Shown in pieces: positions 15,528 to 23,880 of a DNA stretch of 53,427 nt; the stretch's first letter is position 1; each line of letters starts with the position of its first letter. This DNA comes from an uncultured Bryobacterales bacterium. GTDB taxonomy: Bacteria > Acidobacteriota > Terriglobia > Bryobacterales > Bryobacteraceae. The position numbers and the translations under genes are program-made. The DNA is taken from assembly GCA_937959285.1 (NCBI GenBank), contig CALGAR010000113.1, positions 1-53,427 of the forward strand, read 5' to 3'. A model generated the notes under the pieces. It worked only from the letters and a program-made list of their open reading frames with translations, was not told where the DNA came from and searched no databases.

Positions 15528-16708
15528 ACGAGTTCGATTGCACGTTGAAGACGGTCCGCGTCTCGCGCCGGGGCGCGGACCGTTTTTTATCGGGCCACCC
15601 GTGGATCTATTCCAGCGACGTAACCGATCGCGGTTCGGCGGAGGCCGGCGATACGGTGAAGGTCATCGACCACCGGGGCCGGGTGCTCGGAACCGCCCAC
15701 TATAGCTCAACCTCGCAGATTGCGCTGCGTATGCTGAGCTGCAAGGTCGAGCCTGCGGATCGCAGCTTCTATTTGCAACGCTTCCGCTCTGCGATCGCCT
15801 TCCGTCAGGACCGTGTCTCCAACTCCAATGCGTACCGCTTGGTCCACGCCGAAGGGGATCAGCTCCCGGGGCTCATCGTGGATCGCTATGGTGACTACCT
15901 CGTCGTTCAGACGCTCGATCAGGGCATGGATCGGGCAAAGGATCTGATTTATGACACTCTCGTCGAGCTTCTGTCACCGCGCGGAATCGTGGCTCGAAAT
16001 GATGTGCCGGTGCGCAGCCTGGAGTCGCTTCCGCTCGAGGCCGGAGTGGTTCGGGGAGAGGTCCCCGAGATTGTGCCAATCCAAATGAACGGCCTGGAGC
16101 TGGAAGCCAATCTGCTGCGCGGACAGAAGACGGGAGTTTTCCTTGACCAGCGCGAGAATTACGTGGCTGCGGCCCGCTATGCGCGGGGCCGCGCTCTCGA
16201 CTGCTTCACCTCGACAGGCGGATTTGCACTGCACATGGCGGCATACTGCGAGAGCGTGGAGGCGGTCGATAGCAGCGCGGAAGCGCTGAAGACTGCCGAG
16301 GCTAACAGGAACCGCAACGGGATTCGAAATATCGAATTCCGGGAAGCGAACGTCTTCGACCTTCTCTCCGCTTACGACGCTGCATCGCGGCGGTTCTCAA
16401 CAATCGTCCTTGACCCGCCCGCGTTCGCAAAGTCGAAATCCAATCTGGAAGCTGCTGCGCGGGGCTACAAGGAGATCAACCTGCGGGCATTGCGCTTGCT
16501 GGAGCCAGGAGGCGTCCTGGTAACGTGCTCCTGTTCGTATCACTTCAGCGAGGCAATGCTGCTGGAAACCGTGGCGTCAGCCGCGCTCGATACCCACAAG
16601 ACGCTTCGCGTACTCGAGCGCCGCACGCAGTCGTCCGACCACCCGATTCTACTGACCGTTCCGGAGACACACTATCTCAAGTGCCTCATCCTCCAGGTGG
16701 TCGCTTAG
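15524..16708 (+). CDS. rlmI: 23S rRNA (cytosine-C5)-methyltransferase RlmI-like
   Basis: About 394 residues: an N-terminal PUA RNA-binding domain (RRGADRFLSGHPWIYSSDV, then the GTAHYSSTSQIALRML strand), a linker domain, and a C-terminal Rossmann methyltransferase with LDCFTSTGGFALHMA (SAM loop), the catalytic-site LDPPAFAKSK and a TCSCSYH segment holding the probable catalytic Cys. RlmI of E. coli makes m5C1962 in 23S rRNA. The TTG at 15524 overlaps the htpX stop codon; a second TTG at 15545 is an alternative with a GAG further upstream. It converges on the glycosyltransferase gene with only seven bases between the stop codons. Confidence 0.88.
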   Translation: MNEFDCTLKTVRVSRRGADRFLSGHPWIYSSDVTDRGSAEAGDTVKVIDHRGRVLGTAHYSSTSQIALRMLSCKVEPADRSFYLQRFRSAIAFRQDRVSNSNAYRLVHAEGDQLPGLIVDRYGDYLVVQTLDQGMDRAKDLIYDTLVELLSPRGIVARNDVPVRSLESLPLEAGVVRGEVPEIVPIQMNGLELEANLLRGQKTGVFLDQRENYVAAARYARGRALDCFTSTGGFALHMAAYCESVEAVDSSAEALKTAEANRNRNGIRNIEFREANVFDLLSAYDAASRRFSTIVLDPPAFAKSKSNLEAAARGYKEINLRALRLLEPGGVLVTCSCSYHFSEAMLLETVASAALDTHKTLRVLERRTQSSDHPILLTVPETHYLKCLILQVVA

Positions 16709-16715
16709 GAGCAGG

Positions 16716-17663
16716 CTACATGGCCCCCTGGGAGCCGTCGATGCGCTGACCAGACAGGATGGACATGAACACATGGAAGCGGTAGCCGACATCGCGAGCG
16801 CGCAACAAGGACTTCATCCACGAACCGAGAGAGGCCAAAACCGTCCGAATCCGGAACCGCAGTCCGGCGGTGAAACCGAAGTACTTGGAGACGTAAGCAG
16901 CGGCGCCTAGCGCCAAATCCGCGCTTAGGAGCGCCCGCGCATCCGGATTCAGTTCGTACGGTTCCTGCTCGCACTTGATTGCGCGCAGGCGGGGGATCAA
17001 CAGCAGCTTCTTCCCCGAGCGTGCGATGTTGCGGCACAAGTCCAGGTCCGACCAGTGCTGGGCATAGCGTTCGTCGAGATAGTTCATCCCGCGGATAAAA
17101 GAAGCGCGAATGAGCATTGCGTCGGCGGGTGTCCAGTGAAGCTGTGTCGGTTCCTCAGTCGAAATGGGTAGCGGCGTTGGCCACTGACCGGACTGCCAGA
17201 TTCGGTAGAGATCTTCCGGGGATGGCAGCCGATAATGGCGGGTCAATACCTGGCCGGCAGTGTCCGAAATGAGGGGAACGGCGGCCACGACGTCGCTATC
17301 CGCGTCGAGAATGCGCGCCAGCTCGGAGAGGGTATCGGGCAGGACCTCCACGGCTGGATCCAGGAAGAAGAGGAATGGCGCCCGCGCCGTGCGGATGGCG
17401 ATATTGCGAGCACGTGTTAAGCCGAAGTTGCGAGGGAGGCGCAGCATCGTAATATTCGGAAACTCGTCTTCGATCTGGGCGCTCCCGTCGGTCGACGCAT
17501 TGTCAACAACGATGATCTCGATGGCATCCCGGCCCTCGGAGCGCTCGATCGCCGCGATGCTTCGCCGCAAAACGTCGGAGCAGTTATAGCAAACAAGGAT
17601 GACAGAGATTCCAGGGTGATCTGAATGAAGATCTGTCGTTTCCGAACTTGCCACCAGTGGCAA
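16716..17663 (-). CDS. Family 2 glycosyltransferase
   Basis: A 315-residue GT-A enzyme. Residues 19-125 form the nucleotide-sugar fold: ISVILVCYNCSDVLRRSI, IEIIVVDNASTDGSA, then LPRNFGLTRARNIAI and the FFLDPAVEV strand, where the metal-binding DxD is reduced to DPA. The middle region (LHWTPADAMLIRASFIRGM, then DERYAQHWSDLDLCRNI) matches the rhamnosyltransferase-like acceptor half, with the ED/SD motif present as SDLDLC. The C-terminus has a basic amphipathic stretch and no clear membrane segment. The proposed start is TTG at 17663; a GTG three codons later is possible. Substrate unknown, probably cell-surface polysaccharide. Confidence 0.85.
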   Translation of the reverse strand: MPLVASSETTDLHSDHPGISVILVCYNCSDVLRRSIAAIERSEGRDAIEIIVVDNASTDGSAQIEDEFPNITMLRLPRNFGLTRARNIAIRTARAPFLFFLDPAVEVLPDTLSELARILDADSDVVAAVPLISDTAGQVLTRHYRLPSPEDLYRIWQSGQWPTPLPISTEEPTQLHWTPADAMLIRASFIRGMNYLDERYAQHWSDLDLCRNIARSGKKLLLIPRLRAIKCEQEPYELNPDARALLSADLALGAAAYVSKYFGFTAGLRFRIRTVLASLGSWMKSLLRARDVGYRFHVFMSILSGQRIDGSQGAM

Positions 17664-18331
17664 TGATAGCGCGTTGGACGGCGGTCGCTCTAATCGCAGC
17701 CTAATCCAGCCTCAGCGTGCTGTTCTTCCGCGGACTCGTTCGAGGGTAATTTGCCTTACGAACCCCGATGATTTTCTCAAAAGAAAAGCTGGCCAGATGA
17801 TAAGTTTGCCGGGATTCTGCGCGTCATATAGAGATAGAGAAACGGCGTTTGCCCTTCGACCGTAGCGGGATCAACCTGCCGAACGAAGCCATTAGGAAAG
17901 AGGCAGACCGATCATCACAGGTTTCCTCGGAGGCAGGAATCGTCGATTTTGGAAGATCTTTGGTAACCGCAGGCGCCGCCGGGCGTAATAGTGATCGTAG
18001 ATGACGGCACGGAAGGAGATTCTGGGTGAAACTCTTCGACAAGAACGATTTGTGGCTGGCTGTGGCGGTGCTCGCCTGCCTTATCGGATCGTCGCGGCGA
18101 GCTACCCTTCATGAGCGAATCTCGGCCGGACTTACTGCCCCGTCCGTTGTCGAGTTGCGGGAGGACGAGGGATGCCCATTGGGCAAGCGGCTATCAGGCT
18201 GGTACGGTAAATTTTCAACCACTCTTCTCATCGACCGGGGCACGCGCCACTGGTAGCCGCGCCTCTCACGTTCACTTCCTCGATCAGCATCCGGACGTAA
18301 GGAGCTGAAATCAGGCGCTATCCTGAAATAG
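17664..18331. other. 667-base stretch without an intact gene; possible decayed coding region
   Basis: No frame here gives a protein I recognise. On the plus strand one frame holds an apparent coding stretch (about 17830-18015, including KRRLPFDRSGINLPNEA) that ends at a stop. The next frame has VIVIVDDG at 17985-18008, the shape of a glycosyltransferase-2 nucleotide-binding strand, followed at once by a stop at 18027. A third frame then stays open from 18026 to 18256 without family features. The frame changes and stops are what a broken gene would show, but it may be non-coding. Part of it must contain the promoter of the ABC operon at 18332, which I could not place. Confidence 0.35.
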
Positions 18332-19009
18332 GTGCTCCTTCTCCGCTTTGACGGTGTTTCCAAAGATTACCTCAGCAACGGAACTCGGGTACGTGCGCTC
18401 GAATCCATAACGCTGGATGTCGCCCCGAAGGAGTTTGTTGCGCTTGTCGGCCGCAGCGGGTGCGGCAAGTCTACTCTTCTCAATCTGGCAGGCGCGATGG
18501 ATTTTCCCACGTCGGGGGAGGTCTGGCTTGACGGCCAGCCCACGACGAAGTTGAGTGACGATGGGCTCACGAAGCTGCGCCGGGAAAAAGTCGGATTCAT
18601 CTTCCAGTCCTTCCAGCTTCTTCCTACGCTTACGGTCATCGAAAATGTAGAGCTCCCTTTGCTGCTCGCCGGCCGTCTGGATGCCCGCGAACCGGCCAGA
18701 GACTGCCTGCGCTGGGTCGATCTTGAAGGACTCGAAAACCGGTTTCCGCACCAGCTTTCCGGAGGACAGCAGCAAAGGGTCGCAATCGCGCGAGCGCTCA
18801 TTCATTCTCCGCGCCTGCTGCTGGCCGACGAACCGATCGGCAATCTGGACACCGCTACGGGAAACCTGATCCTGGAGCTTTTAAGGAGGATTGTGACAGA
18901 ACGCGGCACGACAATCCTCATGGCGACACACAGCGTAGAATCTACCGCTTTCGCCGATACGGTCATCCACTTGCGAGACGGCCGCATCACAGAGGTTTGC
19001 CGCCGGTAA
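18332..19009 (+). CDS. ABC transporter ATP-binding subunit (LolD/MacB/AttE type)
   Basis: A 225-residue ATPase with Walker A GRSGCGKST, the Q-loop FIFQSFQLLP, signature LSGGQQQR and Walker B LLLADEPIGNLD, followed by the switch His in MATHS. The sequence pattern is that of the LolD/FtsE/MacB group, which pairs with FtsX-fold permeases and acts by mechanotransmission rather than classical transport. The start is GTG with only a weak ribosome binding site. Its stop codon is directly followed by the ATG of the permease gene. With the two genes after it, it forms a set like attE-attF/G-attH of Agrobacterium. Confidence 0.92.
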   Translation: MLLLRFDGVSKDYLSNGTRVRALESITLDVAPKEFVALVGRSGCGKSTLLNLAGAMDFPTSGEVWLDGQPTTKLSDDGLTKLRREKVGFIFQSFQLLPTLTVIENVELPLLLAGRLDAREPARDCLRWVDLEGLENRFPHQLSGGQQQRVAIARALIHSPRLLLADEPIGNLDTATGNLILELLRRIVTERGTTILMATHSVESTAFADTVIHLRDGRITEVCRR

Positions 19010-21517
19010 ATGTCCTGGTTTCCCCTGTTCGTTCGGTTCTTTCTCCGCCCTCTCCGGCAGGAGCCTGTCAGGACGGCCCTCACGGCATTTGCCATCGCCC
19101 TGGGCGTTGGCGTCGTCCTTGCAATCGATCTCGCCGGAACTTCGGCAGCGGGGAGCTTCCGGGCCTCGCTGGAAGCCCTAGCAGGAAGCGCCGATTTTGA
19201 AGTCACCGGCATTGGCGGTGTCCCGCCTGAGGTTCTGGCTCGGCTAGCGACGGTGCCCCTCCCCATCAAAGTCACACCCCGCATCGAGGACTACGCCCGC
19301 GTTGAAAGCACGGGGGAAACCGTACCGCTGATCGGTGTGGATTGGGTGGCCTCAGCTCCAGCTGGCGGAGGCGAGGGAACGTCGTTCGCGGGAAAAGGTG
19401 TCTGGGTGGGGCCGCGCCTTGCAAGCAAGAAGGGCGCGAGGTTGCGCCTGCTGGTGAATGACCTCTCCGTGGAGTACGTCGTGCGCGGCATCTTGAGTGA
19501 GACCCCGGGCGCGGGCGAGGCCGGGAACGTAATCGTGATGGACCTTGCCGAAGCGGACCAGGCGCTGGGCCGCCAAGGACGCCTCGACCGGATCCTGATC
19601 GACGTTCCGGAGTCTGGCGAGCTGGAGCATTGGGAATCGCAACTCCGCAGCGAGCTGCCCGAGGGGCTGTCCCTGGAGCGATTTGGGGCAAGGACGGAGG
19701 AGAACCGCCGGATGCTAGCGGCGTTCCGCTGGAATTTGCGCATCCTCAGCTACATCGCCCTGGTGGTCGGGGCCTTTCTGATCTACAACACGATCTCTGT
19801 TTCCGTCGTGCGGCGCCGCGCGGAGATCGGAATCGTACGAGCCCTGGGCGCGACGCGGCGCGGCATTCTCGTGGCGTTCCTTGGCGAGGCCGCCCTGCTC
19901 GGCGCGATCGGCGCTGTTCCGGGACTTGTGCTCGGCCGTCTGATGGCGGAAGGGGCCGTGCAGCTTGTTGCGGGCACGGTGGGGTCCCTGTATGTCAGCA
20001 GCACTCCGGCGCCGATCGAACTCACGCCAGCGTCCGCGTTGCTTTCACTGTGCGCCGGAATTGGAGTCGCTCTCGCTTCCTCCCTTGGTCCTGCCCGCGA
20101 AGCCTCCGCGGTGCCGCCGGTGGAGGCGATGGCGCGCGGACGGGTCGACTACCACTCCCGGATCAACGCAAGGCGCAACTTGACACTCGCTGTACTGCTG
20201 GCGCTCGCGGGTACGCTGGCTGCATGGCTGCCACCGGTGGCAGGAAAGCCTCTGTTCGGCTACCTTGCCGCGCTGGTCCTGATCGCCTCGGCATCCCTGG
20301 CGATTCCAGCGCTCGTCTCGGCCGTTTCCCGCGGAGCCTCCGCCCTTGCGCGCCGTCTGCTGGGCGTGGAAGCATTCATGGCCTCGCGCGGCCTGGCTGC
20401 TTCGCTTCACCGGACTTCCGTCCTTGTTGGCGCACTGGCTACCGCAATCGCCATGGTGGTGAGCGTTGGAGTCATGGTGGGAAGCTTCCGGGAGACGGTG
20501 CTGCTCTGGATGGACGATCAGCTTCGCGCGGATCTCTACGTGCGGCCGGCGGGGGCCGGCTCCGCCGACCGCCACCCGGTCATGTCGCCGGAAGTGCCTG
20601 ATCTGATTGAAAAGGTCCCGGGCGTAGCCGCCGTCGATCGCTTTCGTGCTCTTCGTATCAGCTACCACGGCCTGCCCGCCACCCTCGGCGCAGGTGAAAC
20701 GCAAGTGGCGCTCCGCTTCGGAAGGACTCGCTTCCTTTCCGGCACTCGCGAGGAAGCGCTCAGCCGGCTGCCCGGAGGCGATTCCGTCATTGTGAGCGAG
20801 CCGTTCGCCAACAAGCACAAAGTTGGCAAGGGGGACTTCGTGGAGCTGGCGCTGGGCGGGACCACTCGCAGGTTTGAGATCCTGGGCGTCTACTACGACT
20901 ATGCCAACGAACGCGGGACCATCATGATGGACCGTTCCACGCTGCTCAAATACCTGCCCGATCCATCTCCGTCGAGCGTTGCCGTCTACCTGGAGCCGGA
21001 ACGCGACATTGAAACCGTGCGGGCCGAGCTCGAGCGGGCTGTGGCCGGCCGCCGCGTTTTGATCACCTCCAACCGGGCGCTTCGACGGGAAGCCATCCGT
21101 ATCTTCGATCGCACCTTCGCCATCACCTATGCCCTGGAGGCTGTCGCCGTGGCTGTGGCGGTGATGGGCATCGGCGGCGCATTGCTGGCGCTCGTGGTTG
21201 ACCGGCGGCGCGAGTTTGGTCTGCTGCGATTTCTGGGGGCGTCCGCCGGACAGGTTCGACAGCTCATCCTGTTTGAGGCCGGACTGCTCGGGCTGCTCGC
21301 GAACCTTGCCGGATTTGTCCTCGGCGCAGCGCTTTCGCTGGTCTTGATCTATGTCATCAACAAACAATCGTTCGGCTGGACAATCCAGTTTCACTGGCCG
21401 GTTGCCGTTCTCCTCGCCGCGTTGAGCCTGATCGATGCCGCAACTATCGCGGCCGGGCTCTACCCGGCTCGCGTCGCCGCCCGGCTGCGGCCGGTTGAGG
21501 TGATCCACGAAGAATGA
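19010..21517 (+). CDS. FtsX-family ABC transporter permease with two FtsX repeats
   Basis: An 835-residue inner-membrane protein. A membrane segment near residue 25-45 (FAIALGVGVVLAIDLAG) leads into a large periplasmic MacB_PCD-like domain (about 50-245). The first FtsX block of three membrane helices follows at about 245-365, then further membrane segments (about 390-445 and 480-500), a second periplasmic domain and the last FtsX block (about 700-825) with the repeated pattern RRREFGLLRFLGASAGQVRQLILFEAGLLG. The conserved EIGIVRALGATRRGILVAFLGEAALLG segment of the first block matches it. It touches both neighbours (TAAATG upstream, ATGA downstream), so the three genes are one operon. Likely substrates are lipids or lipoproteins; the sequence does not decide. 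Confidence 0.92.
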   Translation: MSWFPLFVRFFLRPLRQEPVRTALTAFAIALGVGVVLAIDLAGTSAAGSFRASLEALAGSADFEVTGIGGVPPEVLARLATVPLPIKVTPRIEDYARVESTGETVPLIGVDWVASAPAGGGEGTSFAGKGVWVGPRLASKKGARLRLLVNDLSVEYVVRGILSETPGAGEAGNVIVMDLAEADQALGRQGRLDRILIDVPESGELEHWESQLRSELPEGLSLERFGARTEENRRMLAAFRWNLRILSYIALVVGAFLIYNTISVSVVRRRAEIGIVRALGATRRGILVAFLGEAALLGAIGAVPGLVLGRLMAEGAVQLVAGTVGSLYVSSTPAPIELTPASALLSLCAGIGVALASSLGPAREASAVPPVEAMARGRVDYHSRINARRNLTLAVLLALAGTLAAWLPPVAGKPLFGYLAALVLIASASLAIPALVSAVSRGASALARRLLGVEAFMASRGLAASLHRTSVLVGALATAIAMVVSVGVMVGSFRETVLLWMDDQLRADLYVRPAGAGSADRHPVMSPEVPDLIEKVPGVAAVDRFRALRISYHGLPATLGAGETQVALRFGRTRFLSGTREEALSRLPGGDSVIVSEPFANKHKVGKGDFVELALGGTTRRFEILGVYYDYANERGTIMMDRSTLLKYLPDPSPSSVAVYLEPERDIETVRAELERAVAGRRVLITSNRALRREAIRIFDRTFAITYALEAVAVAVAVMGIGGALLALVVDRRREFGLLRFLGASAGQVRQLILFEAGLLGLLANLAGFVLGAALSLVLIYVINKQSFGWTIQFHWPVAVLLAALSLIDAATIAAGLYPARVAARLRPVEVIHEE

Positions 21518-22593
21518 AGCTCCTCGCGTTATTGCCGGTCCTCGCTGTTGCCGCGTTAGCGGCCGAGTATAAGGTCGCGCTTCCGGGCTATCGCTTCGAG
21601 TTTCCACGAGACCACTTCGATCATCCGGACTTTAAGACCGAGTGGTGGTACTACACCGGGAACCTGGCGACGAAGGAAGGCCGCCGCTTCGGCTTCGAGC
21701 TGACCTTTTTCCGTCAGGCCGTCGACCGCCCTGAGAAGCGGACGTCAATCTGGCAGGTGGACGATCTGTTTCTAGCCCACTTTGCCGTCAGCGATATCCA
21801 GGAACGGCGCTTCTTTTATTGGGAACGGCTGAACCGGAGAGGACCCGGAATTGCCGGCGCGGACGAGGCTGAGAAACGGATCTGGAACGGCAACTGGGAA
21901 GTGCGCTGGCGCGGCGACATTCAGCAGCTTCAGGCGATCGTGGAGGATTTTTCGGTCCGTCTGTCGATGACGCCGCGAAAACCCCCGGTGATCCATGGAA
22001 TTAACGGCGTCAGCCAGAAGGCGGCTGGACCCGGACGGGCGTCGCATTACGTGAGCTTTTCGAGACTGGAAGCGACCGGTGTGATTTTGGTCTCGGGCCG
22101 TGAATACCGGGTGGAAGGATCGGCGTGGATGGATCACGAGTTTTTCACGAACCAGCTTGGGGAGGATCAGAGCGGGTGGGACTGGTTCAGCCTGCAACTG
22201 GAGGACAATACGGAGTTGATGCTCTTCCGATTGCGGCGAAAAGACGGAACCGTAGATCCATATTCTGCCGGAACTTATATCGATTCGGCGGGAAGTGCCC
22301 GGTATCTCCGTCGAAGCGATTTACGGCTGACGCCGCTTGAGACGTGGGAGAGTGCGAAAACCGGAGCGAAATATCCAATCCGCTGGCAGATCGAAGTCGC
22401 GCCATTGCAATTGAGGCTTCTGGTGTCTACGCCGCTTCGTTCTCAGGAGGTCGTGAACAGGAATTCCTGGACCCCCAGCTACTGGGAGGGGGCAATCGAT
22501 GCCGAGGGTCGCATGGGCGAGCGCCCGGTTCGGGGGCGGGGATACCTCGAAATGGCAGGCTATGACCGGCCCGTTCAGTTTGGCGGGAAGTAA
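21514..22593 (+). CDS. Secreted CrtC/AttH-like hydrolase (lipocalin-like fold)
   Basis: A 359-residue exported protein with a short signal peptide (MKLLALLPVLAVAALAAE). The AttH/CrtC family signature is clear: DHFDHPDFKTEWWYYTGNL near the N-terminus, FGFELTFFRQ, AHFAVSD, SHYVSFSRLEATG and SAWMDHEFF, ending with a RGYLEMAGYD segment. Known relatives are carotenoid 1,2-hydratases and AttH-type proteins whose substrates are mostly unknown. The gene overlaps the permease by four bases (ATGA), as in attEFGH-type operons, suggesting that it acts on what the ABC system presents. Reaction and substrate are not visible in the sequence. Confidence 0.88.
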   Translation: MKLLALLPVLAVAALAAEYKVALPGYRFEFPRDHFDHPDFKTEWWYYTGNLATKEGRRFGFELTFFRQAVDRPEKRTSIWQVDDLFLAHFAVSDIQERRFFYWERLNRRGPGIAGADEAEKRIWNGNWEVRWRGDIQQLQAIVEDFSVRLSMTPRKPPVIHGINGVSQKAAGPGRASHYVSFSRLEATGVILVSGREYRVEGSAWMDHEFFTNQLGEDQSGWDWFSLQLEDNTELMLFRLRRKDGTVDPYSAGTYIDSAGSARYLRRSDLRLTPLETWESAKTGAKYPIRWQIEVAPLQLRLLVSTPLRSQEVVNRNSWTPSYWEGAIDAEGRMGERPVRGRGYLEMAGYDRPVQFGGK

Positions 22594-22652
22594 TTTCAGG
22601 GTTTCCTTCGGAAAGGCGTTACATTTCTGCAAATTTCGGTTATCATAGACAA

Positions 22653-22669
22653 CTGGCCCTCTGGGCCAG
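22653..22669. terminator. Hairpin between the ABC operon and the ribosomal protein cluster
   Basis: Perfect seven-base stem CTGGCCC / GGGCCAG with loop TCT, 60 bases after the AttH-like stop and just before the rpsL promoter. No T-run follows. It probably marks the end of the ABC operon transcript. Confidence 0.45.
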
Positions 22670-22694
22670 GACGTAGTAGCTGTGGTCGCCACGG

Positions 22695-22723
22695 TTGACA
22701 GAGTATCGGTTCTCAGATATTCT
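22695..22723 (+). promoter_or_regulatory. Promoter of the str-S10-spc-alpha cluster
   Basis: TTGACA at 22695-22700 and TATTCT at 22718-22723 with a 17-base spacer, five of six and six of six to the vegetative consensus. It lies about 260 bases before rpsL and after the hairpin that closes the preceding operon, so it is the likely main promoter for the translation genes. Confidence 0.8.
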
Positions 22724-22729
22724 GAATAA

Positions 22730-22985
22730 GTTTGGCGAGCATACTTCTGCTCCTGTACTACCCCCGTCCTGTTGGGCGGGCCGGTCAGGGGCCGGCCCCG
22801 CTGTCCTGACGGATTCTCGCCGTTGTGGGCATGGGCTAGTCCGAAGCAATCACCCTCGCGAGTAGAAAGCGGTCCAGCGATCCGTCTTTCAGCAACTCCG
22901 AATTGGCTTGGTGAGCAGGTTTTTGCCTGCCTGATATTCGGTTTCAACACGTAACTCAACGGTTTATTGGGAGAAAGATAAGTTC
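22730..22985 (+). promoter_or_regulatory. Long structured 5' leader of rpsL
   Basis: About 250 untranslated bases with no ORF of note. It contains a strong stem GGGCCGG (22778-22784) / CCGGCCC (22792-22798). GTCAGG (22784-22789) can instead pair with CCTGAC (22805-22810), which excludes the first stem. A later hairpin GCAGG / CCTGC lies at 22915-22930. The segment GGAGAAAG just before the GTG of rpsL is the ribosome binding site. Leaders of this operon are often bound by ribosomal proteins in other bacteria; no known binding motif is recognised here. Confidence 0.5.
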
Positions 22986-23366
22986 GTGCCGACGTTTAAT
23001 CAACTTGTGCGGAAGGGTCGGAAGCCGACCAAGTGGAAGACCGCCAGTCCCGCCCTGCAGTCGTGCCCGCAGAAGCGTGGCGTCTGCACGCGTGTCTACA
23101 CGACAACGCCGAAGAAGCCGAACTCGGCTTTGCGGAAGGTGGCTCGCGTCCGACTGACAAACGGCATTGAAGTAACCACCTATATTCCCGGCGTTGGACA
23201 CAATCTCCAAGAGCACTCGATCGTGCTCATCCGCGGCGGTCGCGTCAAGGATCTCCCGGGTGTCCGGTATCACGTCGTGCGGGGAACGCTCGACACTGCC
23301 GGTGTCGCCAACCGCAAGCAGGGGCGCTCCAAGTACGGCGCAAAGCGGCCCAAGGCCGGTAAGTAA
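22986..23366 (+). CDS. rpsL: 30S ribosomal protein S12
   Basis: A 126-residue decoding-centre protein of the small subunit. TTPKKPNSALRKVARV and GGRVKDLPGVRYH are present, with Lys43 and Lys88 in the wild-type form, so no streptomycin-resistance change is seen. Asp89, the residue that is often beta-methylthiolated, is intact. The start is GTG with a GGAGAAAG about nine bases upstream. It opens the str operon; rpsG follows after 22 bases. The gene after which it usually sits in many bacteria, rpoC, is not the neighbour here. Confidence 0.98.
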   Translation: MPTFNQLVRKGRKPTKWKTASPALQSCPQKRGVCTRVYTTTPKKPNSALRKVARVRLTNGIEVTTYIPGVGHNLQEHSIVLIRGGRVKDLPGVRYHVVRGTLDTAGVANRKQGRSKYGAKRPKAGK

Positions 23367-23388
23367 AAGTTTGAGGATCTAGAGGAAC

Positions 23389-23859
23389 ATGCCACGCAGA
23401 AGGCGAGCCGAGATCAGAGAGATCCAGCCAGATCCTGTGTATAACTCCACTCTGGCGGAGAAATTCATCAACTCGATGATGTGGGATGGCAAGAAAACCG
23501 TTTCGCAGGCCATCTTCTATGCCGCCATGGACCGGGTACGGGAGCGGAGCGGCGACGACCCGCTGAAGATTTTCAAGAAGGCAATCGAGAACTGCAAGCC
23601 GCTGCTCGAGGTCAAGACGCGCCGTGTCGGCGGCGCCAACTATCAGGTGCCAATCGAGGTGCCTCAGAACCGACGTACAAGCCTCGCAATCCGCTGGATT
23701 TTGGCGAACGCGCGGTCGCGTCCTGAAAAGGGAATGGCCGAGAAGCTCGCAGGTGAGCTGACCGACGCGGCGAACATGCGCGGCGGGGCGATCAAGAAGA
23801 AGGATGAAGTCCACCGTATGGCGGAGGCGAACAAGGCCTTTGCGCATTATCGGTGGTAA
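23389..23859 (+). CDS. rpsG: 30S ribosomal protein S7
   Basis: A 156-residue head protein of the 30S subunit that nucleates assembly on the 3' major domain of 16S rRNA. The MPRRRRAEIREIQPDPVYNS start, KFINSMMWDGKKTVSQ and the VGGANYQVPIEV hairpin region that reaches the E site are all standard, and the C-terminus has the usual HRMAEANKAFAHYRW end. AGAGGAACATG gives a good ribosome binding site. It sits between rpsL and fusA, as in most bacteria. Confidence 0.98.
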   Translation: MPRRRRAEIREIQPDPVYNSTLAEKFINSMMWDGKKTVSQAIFYAAMDRVRERSGDDPLKIFKKAIENCKPLLEVKTRRVGGANYQVPIEVPQNRRTSLAIRWILANARSRPEKGMAEKLAGELTDAANMRGGAIKKKDEVHRMAEANKAFAHYRW

Positions 23860-23880
23860 CTAAAGGCAACGCTTCACTTT

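Noticed and set aside
20045..21607. A 520-codon open frame on the minus strand across the permease gene
   Set aside because: No motif or ribosome binding site; the plus-strand frame encodes a full FtsX permease linked by overlaps to both neighbours.
22986..23366. Streptomycin-resistance changes in rpsL
   Set aside because: Lys43 and Lys88 are both present, as in sensitive strains.
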